Origin: Streptomyces sp. SAI-135
GTDB lineage: Bacteria; Actinomycetota; Actinomycetes; Streptomycetales; Streptomycetaceae
Reading direction: 5' to 3'
Assembly: GCF_029893805.1 (NCBI RefSeq)
Contig: NZ_JARXYP010000002.1
Coordinates: forward strand, 1,550,001 to 1,614,000
Length of the DNA: 64,000 nt
Positions 8,515 to 17,382 of the stretch are shown here, piece by piece. Made by a program: the position numbers and the translations under genes. The stretch's first letter is position 1, and the number at the start of each line of letters is the position of its first letter. The notes under the pieces are model-generated. The model made no database searches and was not told the origin of the DNA. It saw only the letters and a program-made list of their open reading frames with translations.

Positions 8515-10326
8515 ATGTCCTCAGGATCACCGACGTCGGGAGTGGGCCGGGTCATCGCCGGCCGGTATCTGCTGCTGAACCCGCTCGGCAGCGGCGGCAT
8601 GGGCCATGTGTGGCTCGCCCATGACCAGAGACTCGCCTGCGAGGTCGCGCTCAAGGAGATCGTGTTCCGCGACCCGGCGGAGGCGGGCCACGAACGGGAG
8701 GCCCGGGTGGCGCGGGCCCGCGCCGAGGCCCGGCACGCGGCGGGACTGCGCGGCCACCCGCACGTGGTGACCGTGCATGACGTGCTGGAGCACGACGGAC
8801 TGCCGTGGATCGTCATGGAGTACGTCGCGGACGCCGTGGACCTGCGCGACCTGGTCGAGACCCGCGGACCGCTCGCCCCGGCGGAGTGCGCCCGTATCGG
8901 CCTCGCCGTGCTCGACGCGCTGACCGCCGGGCACCGGCGGGGCGTGATGCACCGGGACGTGAAGCCGGCGAACATCCTGCTGGCGCCGGACCGCGACGGG
9001 TCGCCGTGCGGGCGCGTCCTGCTCACCGACTACGGCATCTCCGTGCAGCCGGACGCCGGGGAGACCCGGTACACGCTGGCGTCGGTGCTGGTGGGCACGG
9101 CGGGCTATCTGGCGCCGGAGAGGGCCACCGGCGGCACGCCCACCCCGGCCGCCGACCTGTTCTCCCTGGGCTGCACGCTCTACCACGCGGTGGAGGGCGT
9201 GGGGCCCTTCGAGCGGGAGTCGCATCTCGCCGAGGTGACCGCGGTGGTCATGGAGGAGCCGCGGCCCGCCGTGCGCGCCGGTGCGCTGGGTCCCGTGCTC
9301 CGGGCGCTGCTCGCGAAGGACCCCGGGCAGCGGCTGTCGGCGGCGGAGGCGGAGGCCGCGCTGTCGCGGATCGTGACGCCCGAGGCCGAGCCGTACGTGC
9401 GGACGCAGACCGACCTCGGCTCCCAGCCGCCCTGGGCGGCCGTGCAGGCGCCGCCGCCCCCCGTGGCGTTCTCGCCCCAGCGCGGCCACCGGCGGGAGCG
9501 CTCGCACGCCCTGCGGGCCGTCCTCGCCTGCGGACTGGGGCTGCTGCTGGCCCTGGGCGGGGTGTGGTACGCCCTGGCCGACCGTTCCTCGGACGGCGGG
9601 GGCGGAACCCAGGGCGCCCGGCAGCCGTACGGCGAGGCGGTGGGGCTCACCCGCCCCCTGCGCGACGGCGACTGCGTGATCGCCGACTGGCCCGGCGCGC
9701 AGCGGTTCCGGGGGACGCCCCGGCTGCGGCTGGACCCCGGCTGCGACAGCGTCCCGGACGGCCAGGTGATGGCGTTCGCCGCGGCCGCCTCCGCGGACGA
9801 GGCGCGGCGGACGGGGGCCGCGCAGTGCGAGGAGCGGACGCGGGAGATCCGGGACCGTCTCGCGGACGTCCGCAGCCAGGCCGTCGTGCCGACCGACGGG
9901 GGGTTCGGGGCCGCGGGACGGCGTACCGCGTGCCTGGTGCTGGGCGGGAACGGGCCGGTGTACGGGCCGATCGGCAGCCGGCGCGCGCCGGGCTCGGCGT
10001 TCGCGGACACGGCGACCATGCAGCGGCGGGACTGTCTGGACGTGCGCACCAACCGGGACGCCCGGCTGGTCTCCTGCCGGGGCACCTACGACGAGCAGGT
10101 GCTCGGATTCACCCGGCTGGACCCCGACGTCACGCTGTCCGAGGCGCGCACCGAGTCGGACCCGGCGTGCGCGCGTGACGTGCCGCCGGGCGACTACGGC
10201 TTCGATCCGTCCGTGTACACGGCGGGCTCCTGGACCAGCGAGGGGCCCTGGAAGAACGGCACGCATTTCGTCGTGTGCACCGTCCGCAGGCAGAACGGGG
10301 GCACCATGGAGGGGGACGAATCCTGA
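8515..10326 (+). CDS. membrane serine/threonine protein kinase (PknB-like)
   Basis: A Hanks-type kinase of 603 residues. The kinase domain (about 12-285) has the glycine loop GSGGMG, Lys47 (VALKEI), the catalytic loop HRDVKPAN with Asp148, and APERATG. The metal-binding motif reads DYG (Asp172) instead of DFG, a tolerated variant. One transmembrane segment (about 333-357) follows a Pro-rich linker. The extracellular region has paired cysteines and no PASTA repeats. It is probably co-transcribed with the upstream lipoprotein and a 57-residue membrane protein downstream. Confidence 0.93.
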   Translation: MSSGSPTSGVGRVIAGRYLLLNPLGSGGMGHVWLAHDQRLACEVALKEIVFRDPAEAGHEREARVARARAEARHAAGLRGHPHVVTVHDVLEHDGLPWIVMEYVADAVDLRDLVETRGPLAPAECARIGLAVLDALTAGHRRGVMHRDVKPANILLAPDRDGSPCGRVLLTDYGISVQPDAGETRYTLASVLVGTAGYLAPERATGGTPTPAADLFSLGCTLYHAVEGVGPFERESHLAEVTAVVMEEPRPAVRAGALGPVLRALLAKDPGQRLSAAEAEAALSRIVTPEAEPYVRTQTDLGSQPPWAAVQAPPPPVAFSPQRGHRRERSHALRAVLACGLGLLLALGGVWYALADRSSDGGGGTQGARQPYGEAVGLTRPLRDGDCVIADWPGAQRFRGTPRLRLDPGCDSVPDGQVMAFAAAASADEARRTGAAQCEERTREIRDRLADVRSQAVVPTDGGFGAAGRRTACLVLGGNGPVYGPIGSRRAPGSAFADTATMQRRDCLDVRTNRDARLVSCRGTYDEQVLGFTRLDPDVTLSEARTESDPACARDVPPGDYGFDPSVYTAGSWTSEGPWKNGTHFVVCTVRRQNGGTMEGDES

Positions 10327-10339
10327 GGAGGGTGTCGCG

Positions 10340-10513
10340 ATGGCCGGTACCGGTTCCACGGATGGCTCGACCCGGACGATGGGGGTGCTCACCGTAGGCG
10401 GTCTCGTCGCGGTGACCGCCTACACGGTGGCGCTCGGCAGCAACGGCTGGCTGTGGTTCGGCTGGGTCGTGCTGGGCCTGATCACCCTGGGCATGGTGGC
10501 CACCCGCGGCTGA
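10340..10513 (+). CDS. small membrane protein, 57 residues
   Basis: A short protein with two adjacent hydrophobic stretches (VLTVGGLVAVTAYTVAL and WLWFGWVVLGLITLGMV). The ATG follows GAGGAGGG 13 bp after the kinase stop, so it belongs to the kinase operon. I do not recognise a family. It ends one base before the convergent histidine kinase stop. Confidence 0.75.
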   Translation: MAGTGSTDGSTRTMGVLTVGGLVAVTAYTVALGSNGWLWFGWVVLGLITLGMVATRG

Positions 10514-10514
10514 C

Positions 10515-11716
<1,202 letters not shown>

Positions 11717-11720
<4 letters not shown>

Positions 11721-13429
11721 GCCTTCACCTCCGCCCTGAGCTCCTCCGGCAGGTGGAAGCGGGCCAGGATCGCCGCCGTGCCCGCCGGTACCCGGCCCGC
11801 GGTGGCCAGGGACACCAGCACCATGGTGAGGAAGCCGAGCGGCACCGACCAGAGCGCGGGCCAGGCGAGCAGGGAGTGCAGCGCTCCCGTCGCCGGGAGG
11901 CCCGCCATGGTCGCGGCCACGGCGACGAACGCCGAGCCGCCGCCGACCAGCATGCCCGCGGCGGCGCCGGGCGGGGTCAGCCGCCGCCACCAGATGCCGA
12001 GGACGAGCAGCGGGCAGAACGAGGACGCGGAGACGGCGAAGGCGAGCCCCACCGCGTCGGCGACGGGCAGTCCGCCGACCAGGACGCTCGCGGCGAGCGG
12101 GGCGCACATCGCGAGGACCGTGCCGAGCCGGAAGTGCCGTACGCCGCGCGCGGGCAGGACGTCCTGGGTGAGCACGCCCGCGACCGCCATGGTGAGCCCG
12201 GAGGCCGTGGAGAGGAAGGCGGCGAAGGCACCGCCCGCCACCAGCGCGCCCAGCAGGTCGCCGCCGAGGCCGCCGATCATGCGCTCCGGGAGCAGCAGGA
12301 CGGCGGCGTCGGCGTCCCCGGTGAGGGTGAGTTCGGGGGCGTACAGGCGGCCGAGGGCGCCGTAGACCGGGGGCAGCAGGTAGAAGCAGCCGATCAGGCC
12401 GAGGACGGCGACCGTGGTGCGGCGGGCGGCGACGCCGTGCGGGCTGGTGTAGAAGCGGACGACGACGTGCGGCAGGCCCATGGTGCCGAGGAAGGTGGCG
12501 AGGATCAGCCCGTACGTGGCGTACAGAGGGCGTTCCTCGCGGCCCGCGGCCAGCGAGGTCGACATGCCGTCGCTGGTGCCGCGGTCGGCGGCCGGGACGG
12601 TGGTGCCCTCGGCGAAGGTGAGGCGGGTGCCCTTGTCGATGTGGTGGGTGCCGGCCGGGAGTCGGAGCGTGTCGTCCTCGTGCGGGCGGCCGTCGACCGT
12701 GCCGGTGACGGTGACGGTCAGGGGGCTCTCCAGCTCGAGGTCGAGGGTGGAGTCGACGCGGACCACGCGCTGTTCGCGGAAGGTGGCCGGTTCCTCGAAG
12801 GCGTGGCTGGGGGCGCCGTCGCCCTGCCAGGCGAGGATCAGGAAGAGGGCGGGGACGAGGAGGGCGGTGAGCTTGAGCCAGTACTGGAACGCCTGCACGA
12901 AGGTGATGCTGCGCATGCCGCCCGCGGCGACGGTGGCGACCACGACGACGGCGACGATGACTCCGCCGAGCCACTGGGGTGCCCCGGTGAGCACGGTCAA
13001 CGTCAGTCCGGCGCCCTGGAGCTGGGGCAGCAGGTAGAGCCAGCCCACGCCGACCACGAAGGCGCCCGCGAGCCGCCGTACGGCCTGCGAGGCGAGTCGT
13101 GCCTCGGCGAAGTCGGGGAGGGTGTAGGCGCCGGAGCGGCGCAGCGGGGCGGCGACGAACAGGAGCAGGACGAGATAGCCGGCCGTGTAGCCGACCGGGT
13201 ACCAGAGCATGTCGGTGCCCTGGACGAGGACCAGTCCGGCGATGCCGAGGAAGGAGGCGGCGGAGAGGTACTCGCCGCTGATGGCGGCCGCGTTCAGGCG
13301 GGGACCGACGGTGCGGGAGGCGACGTAGAAGTCGGAGGTGGTGCGGGAGATGCGCAGGCCGAAGGCGCCGACGAGGACGGTGGCGACCACGACCAGGGCG
13401 ACCGCGGGAACCGAGTAGCTGGAGTTCAT
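11717..13429 (-). CDS. sodium/solute symporter (MctC/ActP-like monocarboxylate transporter)
   Basis: A 570-residue SSS-family permease with about 12-13 membrane segments; SGEYLSAASFLGIAGL and SRTVGPRLNAAAIS are typical of acetate/pyruvate symporters. A hydrophilic, strand-rich insertion of about 90 residues (near 245-335) lies between helices, a feature of actinobacterial members. The ATG (MNSSYSVP) overlaps the preceding DUF485-like gene by 4 bp. The pairing with a DUF485-like partner matches MctC of Corynebacterium, so short-chain monocarboxylates are likely substrates; this is inference. Confidence 0.9.
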
Positions 13430-13788
13430 CGGTCCTCGACCAGCCGTACGAAGTCCCGTTCGTTGCGCTCGGCGCGGCGCACGTACCAGCGGGCCAGCAG
13501 GACCATCGGGACGTACAGGCCGAAGCCGAGGACGCCCCATTCGAGGCGGTGGGCGTCGGGCATGGCCGCGAAGAGCAGCGGGAGCGGTCCGATGAGCAGG
13601 CCGAGGAAGGCGAACACGGCGAGGGCGGCCCGCAGTTGGGTGCGCATCAGGGAGCGGACGTAGGTGTGGCCGAGGGTGGTCTGCTCGTCGATCTCGGTGC
13701 GCGGCCGGTAGTAGCCGGAGGCGGGGCGGCCGCGGCGGGGCGGGCCGGTGACGACGACCCGGCGCTCGGCGGGATCCTGGTGCGGCAC
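13426..13788 (-). CDS. DUF485-like small membrane partner of symporter
   Basis: A 120-residue protein with two transmembrane helices (AALAVFAFLGLLIGPLPLLF and WGVLGFGLYVPMVLLARWYV) and charged ends. Proteins of this size precede acetate/monocarboxylate symporters in many bacteria (YjcH/DUF485 type) and are thought to assist them. It starts with GTG 2 bp after the response regulator stop and overlaps the symporter start by 4 bp. Confidence 0.8.
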   Translation of the reverse strand: MPHQDPAERRVVVTGPPRRGRPASGYYRPRTEIDEQTTLGHTYVRSLMRTQLRAALAVFAFLGLLIGPLPLLFAAMPDAHRLEWGVLGFGLYVPMVLLARWYVRRAERNERDFVRLVEDR

Positions 13789-13790
13789 GG

Positions 13791-14540
13791 TCAGGGCCTC
13801 CTCATCAGCAGGTCCCGCAGCTCCCGCGTGTGGCGGCGGCTGACCTGGAGTTCCTCGCCGCCGACCAGGACGGACACGGTGCCCGCGTCCAGGCGGAGTT
13901 CGCCGACGTGGCGCAGGGCGACGAGATGGCGGCGGTGGATGCGGACGAAGCCGCGCGAGCGCCAGCGCTCCTCCAGGGTGGACAGCGGGATCCGGACGAG
14001 GTGGCTGCCCTTGTCGGTGTGGAGTCGGGCGTAGTCGCCCTGGGCCTCGACGTGGGTGATGTCGTCGACGGCGACGAAGCGGGTCACCCCGCCGAGCTCG
14101 ACGGGTATGTGGTCCGGGTCGGGTTCGTGCACGGGGATGCGGGGCGCGGCGTCGAGGCGTTCGGCGGCGCGGCGGACGGCCTCCGCGAGGCGCTCCTTGC
14201 GGACCGGTTTGAGGACGTAGTCGACGGCCTTGAGGTCGAAGGCCTGGACGGCGAAGTCCTCGTGGGCGGTGACGAACACGACGAGCGGCGGTTTGGCGAA
14301 GCCGGTCAGCAGCCGGGCGAGGTCGAGGCCGTCGAGCCCCGGCATGTTGATGTCGAGGAAGACGACGTCGATCGCCTCGGGCCCGTGCGGCCCGGACTCC
14401 AGCGCGCGGTTGATGCGGCGCAGCGCCTCGGTGGCGTCGCCGGCCCCCTCCACGCTGCCGATCCGGGGGTCGGTGCTCAGGAGGTAGAGCAGTTCCTCCA
14501 GCGAGGGGCGTTCGTCGTCGACAGCCAGGGCGCGCAGCAT
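13791..14540 (-). CDS. LytTR-family response regulator
   Basis: A 249-residue regulator: receiver domain (about 1-120; VDDERPS acid pocket, phospho-Asp in VVFLDINMPG, VTAHED, YVLKPV) and a C-terminal LytTR DNA-binding domain (VELGGVTRFVAVDDITHVEA to the end). It heads the operon whose last gene is the cognate-type LytS kinase, with the transporter genes between them. This order suggests a transporter-linked nutrient sensing loop. It is divergent from an Lrp gene 78 bp away. Confidence 0.94.
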   Translation of the reverse strand: MLRALAVDDERPSLEELLYLLSTDPRIGSVEGAGDATEALRRINRALESGPHGPEAIDVVFLDINMPGLDGLDLARLLTGFAKPPLVVFVTAHEDFAVQAFDLKAVDYVLKPVRKERLAEAVRRAAERLDAAPRIPVHEPDPDHIPVELGGVTRFVAVDDITHVEAQGDYARLHTDKGSHLVRIPLSTLEERWRSRGFVRIHRRHLVALRHVGELRLDAGTVSVLVGGEELQVSRRHTRELRDLLMRRP

Positions 14541-14618
14541 GAACCCGGAGTGTAGGAGCAATTCGTACGACGGGACACGTGCGGAGGTGTGGGCGCTCCC
14601 GCTGGATACAGTGCCGAC

Positions 14619-15107
14619 ATGAGCAGCAGGACCGTCGTGTTCGACGAGCTGGACCGGAAGATCGTCACCGCGCTGATGGCGAACGCGCGGACCTCCTTCG
14701 CGGAGATCGGTTCGGCGATCGGGCTGTCCGCCACGGCGGTGAAGCGGCGCGTGGACCGGCTGCGGGAGACCGGGGTGATCACCGGGTTCACGGCCACGGT
14801 GCGGCCGTCGGCGCTGGGCTGGCGCACGGAGGCGTACGTCGAGGTGTACTGCGAGGGCGCGGCTCCGCCCAGGCGGCTCGCGGAGGTGGTCCGCAACCAT
14901 CCGGAGATCACCGCGGCGATGACGGTGACCGGCGGCGCGGACGCGCTGCTGCACGTGCGGGCGCGGGACGTGGAGCACTTCGAGGAGGTGCTGGAGCGCA
15001 TCCGCGTGGAGCCGTTCATCCGGAAGACGATCAGCGTGATGGTACTGTCCCACCTCATCCCGGAGAGCCCCGAGGCGGGGGCGAGCCAGCCCGCGCCGGA
15101 GGCGTAG
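14619..15107 (+). CDS. Lrp/AsnC family transcriptional regulator
   Basis: A 162-residue amino-acid-responsive regulator. The N-terminal winged helix (LDRKIVTALMANARTSFAEI, then LSATAVKRRVDRL) is followed by an RAM-type ligand-binding domain. It lies directly before the ddaH-rocD pair on the same strand, so arginine or ornithine is a plausible effector. The ATG at 14619 (MSSRTVVFDELD) is chosen because the Lrp fold starts right after it. Confidence 0.93.
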   Translation: MSSRTVVFDELDRKIVTALMANARTSFAEIGSAIGLSATAVKRRVDRLRETGVITGFTATVRPSALGWRTEAYVEVYCEGAAPPRRLAEVVRNHPEITAAMTVTGGADALLHVRARDVEHFEEVLERIRVEPFIRKTISVMVLSHLIPESPEAGASQPAPEA

Positions 15108-15112
15108 CGAAT

Positions 15113-15133
15113 AAACGCAGCAGGCGTGCGTTT
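15113..15133. promoter_or_regulatory. inverted repeat between lrp and ddaH
   Basis: A perfect AAACGCA-N7-TGCGTTT palindrome starts 6 bp after the lrp stop. The position fits either a short terminator or an operator for the Lrp protein upstream of ddaH. Further AT-rich arms (GAATT at about 15141 and AATTC at about 15170) flank the same stretch, as often seen at multi-site Lrp targets. Confidence 0.4.
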
Positions 15134-15182
15134 CGCCGACAGAATTCGCAGCATTCCTGCGCGGACACGCAATTCTTGTTGC

Positions 15183-15212
15183 TTGTCGGGCCTGCCGGTC
15201 ACTTCCTACCTT
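15183..15212 (+). promoter_or_regulatory. putative promoter of ddaH-rocD
   Basis: TTGTCG and TACCTT hexamers are separated by 18 bp, ending 46 bp before the GTG start. This is a reasonable match to the housekeeping-type consensus; no experimental start is known to me. Confidence 0.4.
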
Positions 15213-15258
15213 GGTGTCAACCCTCAGTAGACACCGCAGGAAGCGGAGGAACCCCTCT

Positions 15259-16071
15259 GTGTCCGACTCCCGTGTGCCGCGCCGACGGCGCTTCCTCGTC
15301 TGCGAACCCAGACACTTCGCCGTGCAGTACGCGATCAATCCCTGGATGCATCCCGACACCCATGTCGACGTGGACCTCGCGCAGGAGCAGTGGCGGACCC
15401 TGATCCGCACCTACGAGGCCCACGGTCACAGCGTCGACGCCGTGGAGCCGGTGCCCGGTCTCCCGGACATGGTCTTCGCCGCGAACTCGGCGGTCGTCGT
15501 CGGCGGCCGCGTCTTCGGATCCCTCTTCCACGCGCCCGAGCGGCGTCCCGAGTCCACGCACTACGACCTGTGGTTCAAGAAGGCGGGCTACGACGTCCAG
15601 CGCCCGCAGGCGGTCTGCGAGGGCGAGGGCGACCTCGTCTGGACCGGTCGCTACGTGCTGGCCGGCACCGGGTTCCGCACGACCCGGGAGGCGCACCGCG
15701 AGGTGCAGGAGTTCTTCGGCCACCCGGTGATCAGCCTGACGCTGGTCGACCCGCACTTCTACCACCTGGACACCGCGCTGTTCGTCCTGGACGACGACAA
15801 CATCGCCTATTTCCCGGAGGCCTTTTCGCCGGGCAGCCGCGAGGTACTCGCACGGCTGTACCCGGACGCGGTGCTCGCGACCCGCGACGACGCGATGGCG
15901 TTCGGTCTGAACTCCGTGTCCGACGGCCGGCACGTCTTCATCGCCCCGCAGGCCGAGGCCCTCGCCCTGCGCCTCGACGACCACGGCTACGTCCCCGTCC
16001 CCGTCGACCTCTCCGAGCTCCACAAGGCCGGCGGCGGCATCAAGTGCTGCACTCAGGAGATCCGCTCATGA
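15259..16071 (+). CDS. ddaH: dimethylargininase-family guanidino hydrolase (DDAH-like)
   Basis: A 270-residue member of the amidinotransferase/DDAH superfamily. These enzymes attack a guanidino carbon with a Cys nucleophile. The Cys is in KCCTQEIR at the C-terminus, the His in HFYHLDTALF, and the acidic/Asn substrate residues in PDMVFAANSAVV (Asn76) and GEGDLVW. The GTG start follows GCGGAGGA. The next gene, ornithine aminotransferase, overlaps by 4 bp, so the product feeding it may be ornithine; an arginine dihydrolase activity is therefore an alternative to dimethylarginine hydrolysis. Confidence 0.82.
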   Translation: MSDSRVPRRRRFLVCEPRHFAVQYAINPWMHPDTHVDVDLAQEQWRTLIRTYEAHGHSVDAVEPVPGLPDMVFAANSAVVVGGRVFGSLFHAPERRPESTHYDLWFKKAGYDVQRPQAVCEGEGDLVWTGRYVLAGTGFRTTREAHREVQEFFGHPVISLTLVDPHFYHLDTALFVLDDDNIAYFPEAFSPGSREVLARLYPDAVLATRDDAMAFGLNSVSDGRHVFIAPQAEALALRLDDHGYVPVPVDLSELHKAGGGIKCCTQEIRS

Positions 16072-17288
16072 CCGCACCCGTAGGCACGCGTTCCTCCGCC
16101 GATCTCATCCGCGCCGAGGAGCCGGTCCTCGCGCACAACTACCATCCGCTGCCCGTGGTCGTGGCCCGGGCCGAGGGCACCTGGGTGGAGGACGTCGAGG
16201 GCCGCCGCTACCTGGACATGCTGGCCGGGTACTCCGCGCTGAACTTCGGCCACCGCCACCCGGCGCTGATCGAGGCGGCGCACCGGCAGCTGGACCGCCT
16301 GACGCTGACCTCCCGCGCCTTCCACAACGACCGGCTCGCCGAGTTCGCCGAGCGTCTGGCGGCACTGACCGGCCTGGACATGGTGCTGCCGATGAACACC
16401 GGCGCGGAGGCGGTGGAGAGCGGCATCAAGGTGGCCCGCAAGTGGGCGTACGAGATCAAGGGCGTCCCGGCCGACCGGGCCACGATCGTGGTGGCGGCGG
16501 ACAACTTCCACGGCCGTACGACGACGATCGTGTCGTTCTCCACGGACGAGACGGCGAGGGCGGGTTTCGGTCCCTTCACGCCGGGCTTCCGGATCGTGCC
16601 GTACAACGACCTGGCCGCGTTGGAGGCGGCGATCGACGAGACGACGGCCGCCGTGCTCCTGGAGCCCATCCAGGGCGAGGCGGGCGTGGTCGTCCCGGAC
16701 GACGGCTATCTGACCGGCGTCCGCGAGGTGACCCGCCGCAAGGGCTGTCTGTTCGTCGCGGACGAGATCCAGTCGGGCCTCGGCCGCACGGGCCGCACCC
16801 TGGCCGTCGAGCACGAGGCGGTCGTCCCGGACGTCCTGCTGCTGGGCAAGGCCCTGGGCGGCGGCATCGTCCCGGTGTCCGCGGTGGTCGCCCGCCGGGA
16901 CGTCCTCGGCGTACTGCGGCCGGGCGAACACGGCTCCACCTTCGGCGGCAACCCGCTGGCGGCGGCGGTGGGCACGGCGGTGGTCGAGCTCCTGGAGACG
17001 GGCGAGTTCCAGCGCCGGGCGACCGAGCTGGGCACGGTCCTGCGGGACGGCCTGGCGGACCTCGTGGGCAAGGGGGTCGTCGGCTTCCGCGCCAGGGGCC
17101 TGTGGGCGGGTGTGGACGTCGACCCGGCGATCGGCACGGGCAGGGAGGTGAGCAAGCGGCTGATGGCCGAGGGGATCCTGGTCAAGGACACCCACGGTTC
17201 CACGATCCGGCTTGCGCCCCCGCTGACGATCACGGCGGACGAGCTGCGGTCGGCCCTGGGAGTGCTGGAAAGGGTGCTCGGGCAGTAG
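16068..17288 (+). CDS. rocD: ornithine aminotransferase
   Basis: PLP-dependent enzyme that converts ornithine and 2-oxoglutarate to glutamate semialdehyde and glutamate. The 406-residue class III aminotransferase fold has the GAEAVESGIKVARKWAY region, the cofactor-contacting DEIQSGLGRTG and the Schiff-base Lys in LLLGKALGGG. Strong similarity to RocD rather than to other class III enzymes is seen in the N-terminus (HNYHPLPVV) and NFHGRTTTIVSFS. It is translationally coupled (ATGA) to ddaH and probably completes an arginine or methylarginine breakdown route to glutamate. Confidence 0.93.
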   Translation: MTAPVGTRSSADLIRAEEPVLAHNYHPLPVVVARAEGTWVEDVEGRRYLDMLAGYSALNFGHRHPALIEAAHRQLDRLTLTSRAFHNDRLAEFAERLAALTGLDMVLPMNTGAEAVESGIKVARKWAYEIKGVPADRATIVVAADNFHGRTTTIVSFSTDETARAGFGPFTPGFRIVPYNDLAALEAAIDETTAAVLLEPIQGEAGVVVPDDGYLTGVREVTRRKGCLFVADEIQSGLGRTGRTLAVEHEAVVPDVLLLGKALGGGIVPVSAVVARRDVLGVLRPGEHGSTFGGNPLAAAVGTAVVELLETGEFQRRATELGTVLRDGLADLVGKGVVGFRARGLWAGVDVDPAIGTGREVSKRLMAEGILVKDTHGSTIRLAPPLTITADELRSALGVLERVLGQ

Positions 17289-17382
17289 CCCGGCCGCCGC
17301 TCCCCGGCCGCGCACTCCCCCACACCGGGTGAAGATGTGACGAAGAGGTGGTAGACCACTCTCAGCGACAGAGAGGTCGGCC

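Noticed and set aside
11721..12974. Upstream extension of the LytS kinase frame
   Set aside because: It overlaps the symporter gene in another frame and is Arg/His/Pro-rich; the ATG at 11720 gives a proper N-terminal membrane helix.
14541..15410. Upstream extension of the LytTR regulator frame
   Set aside because: It is antisense to the Lrp gene and its codons look random; the receiver domain starts at the ATG at 14540.
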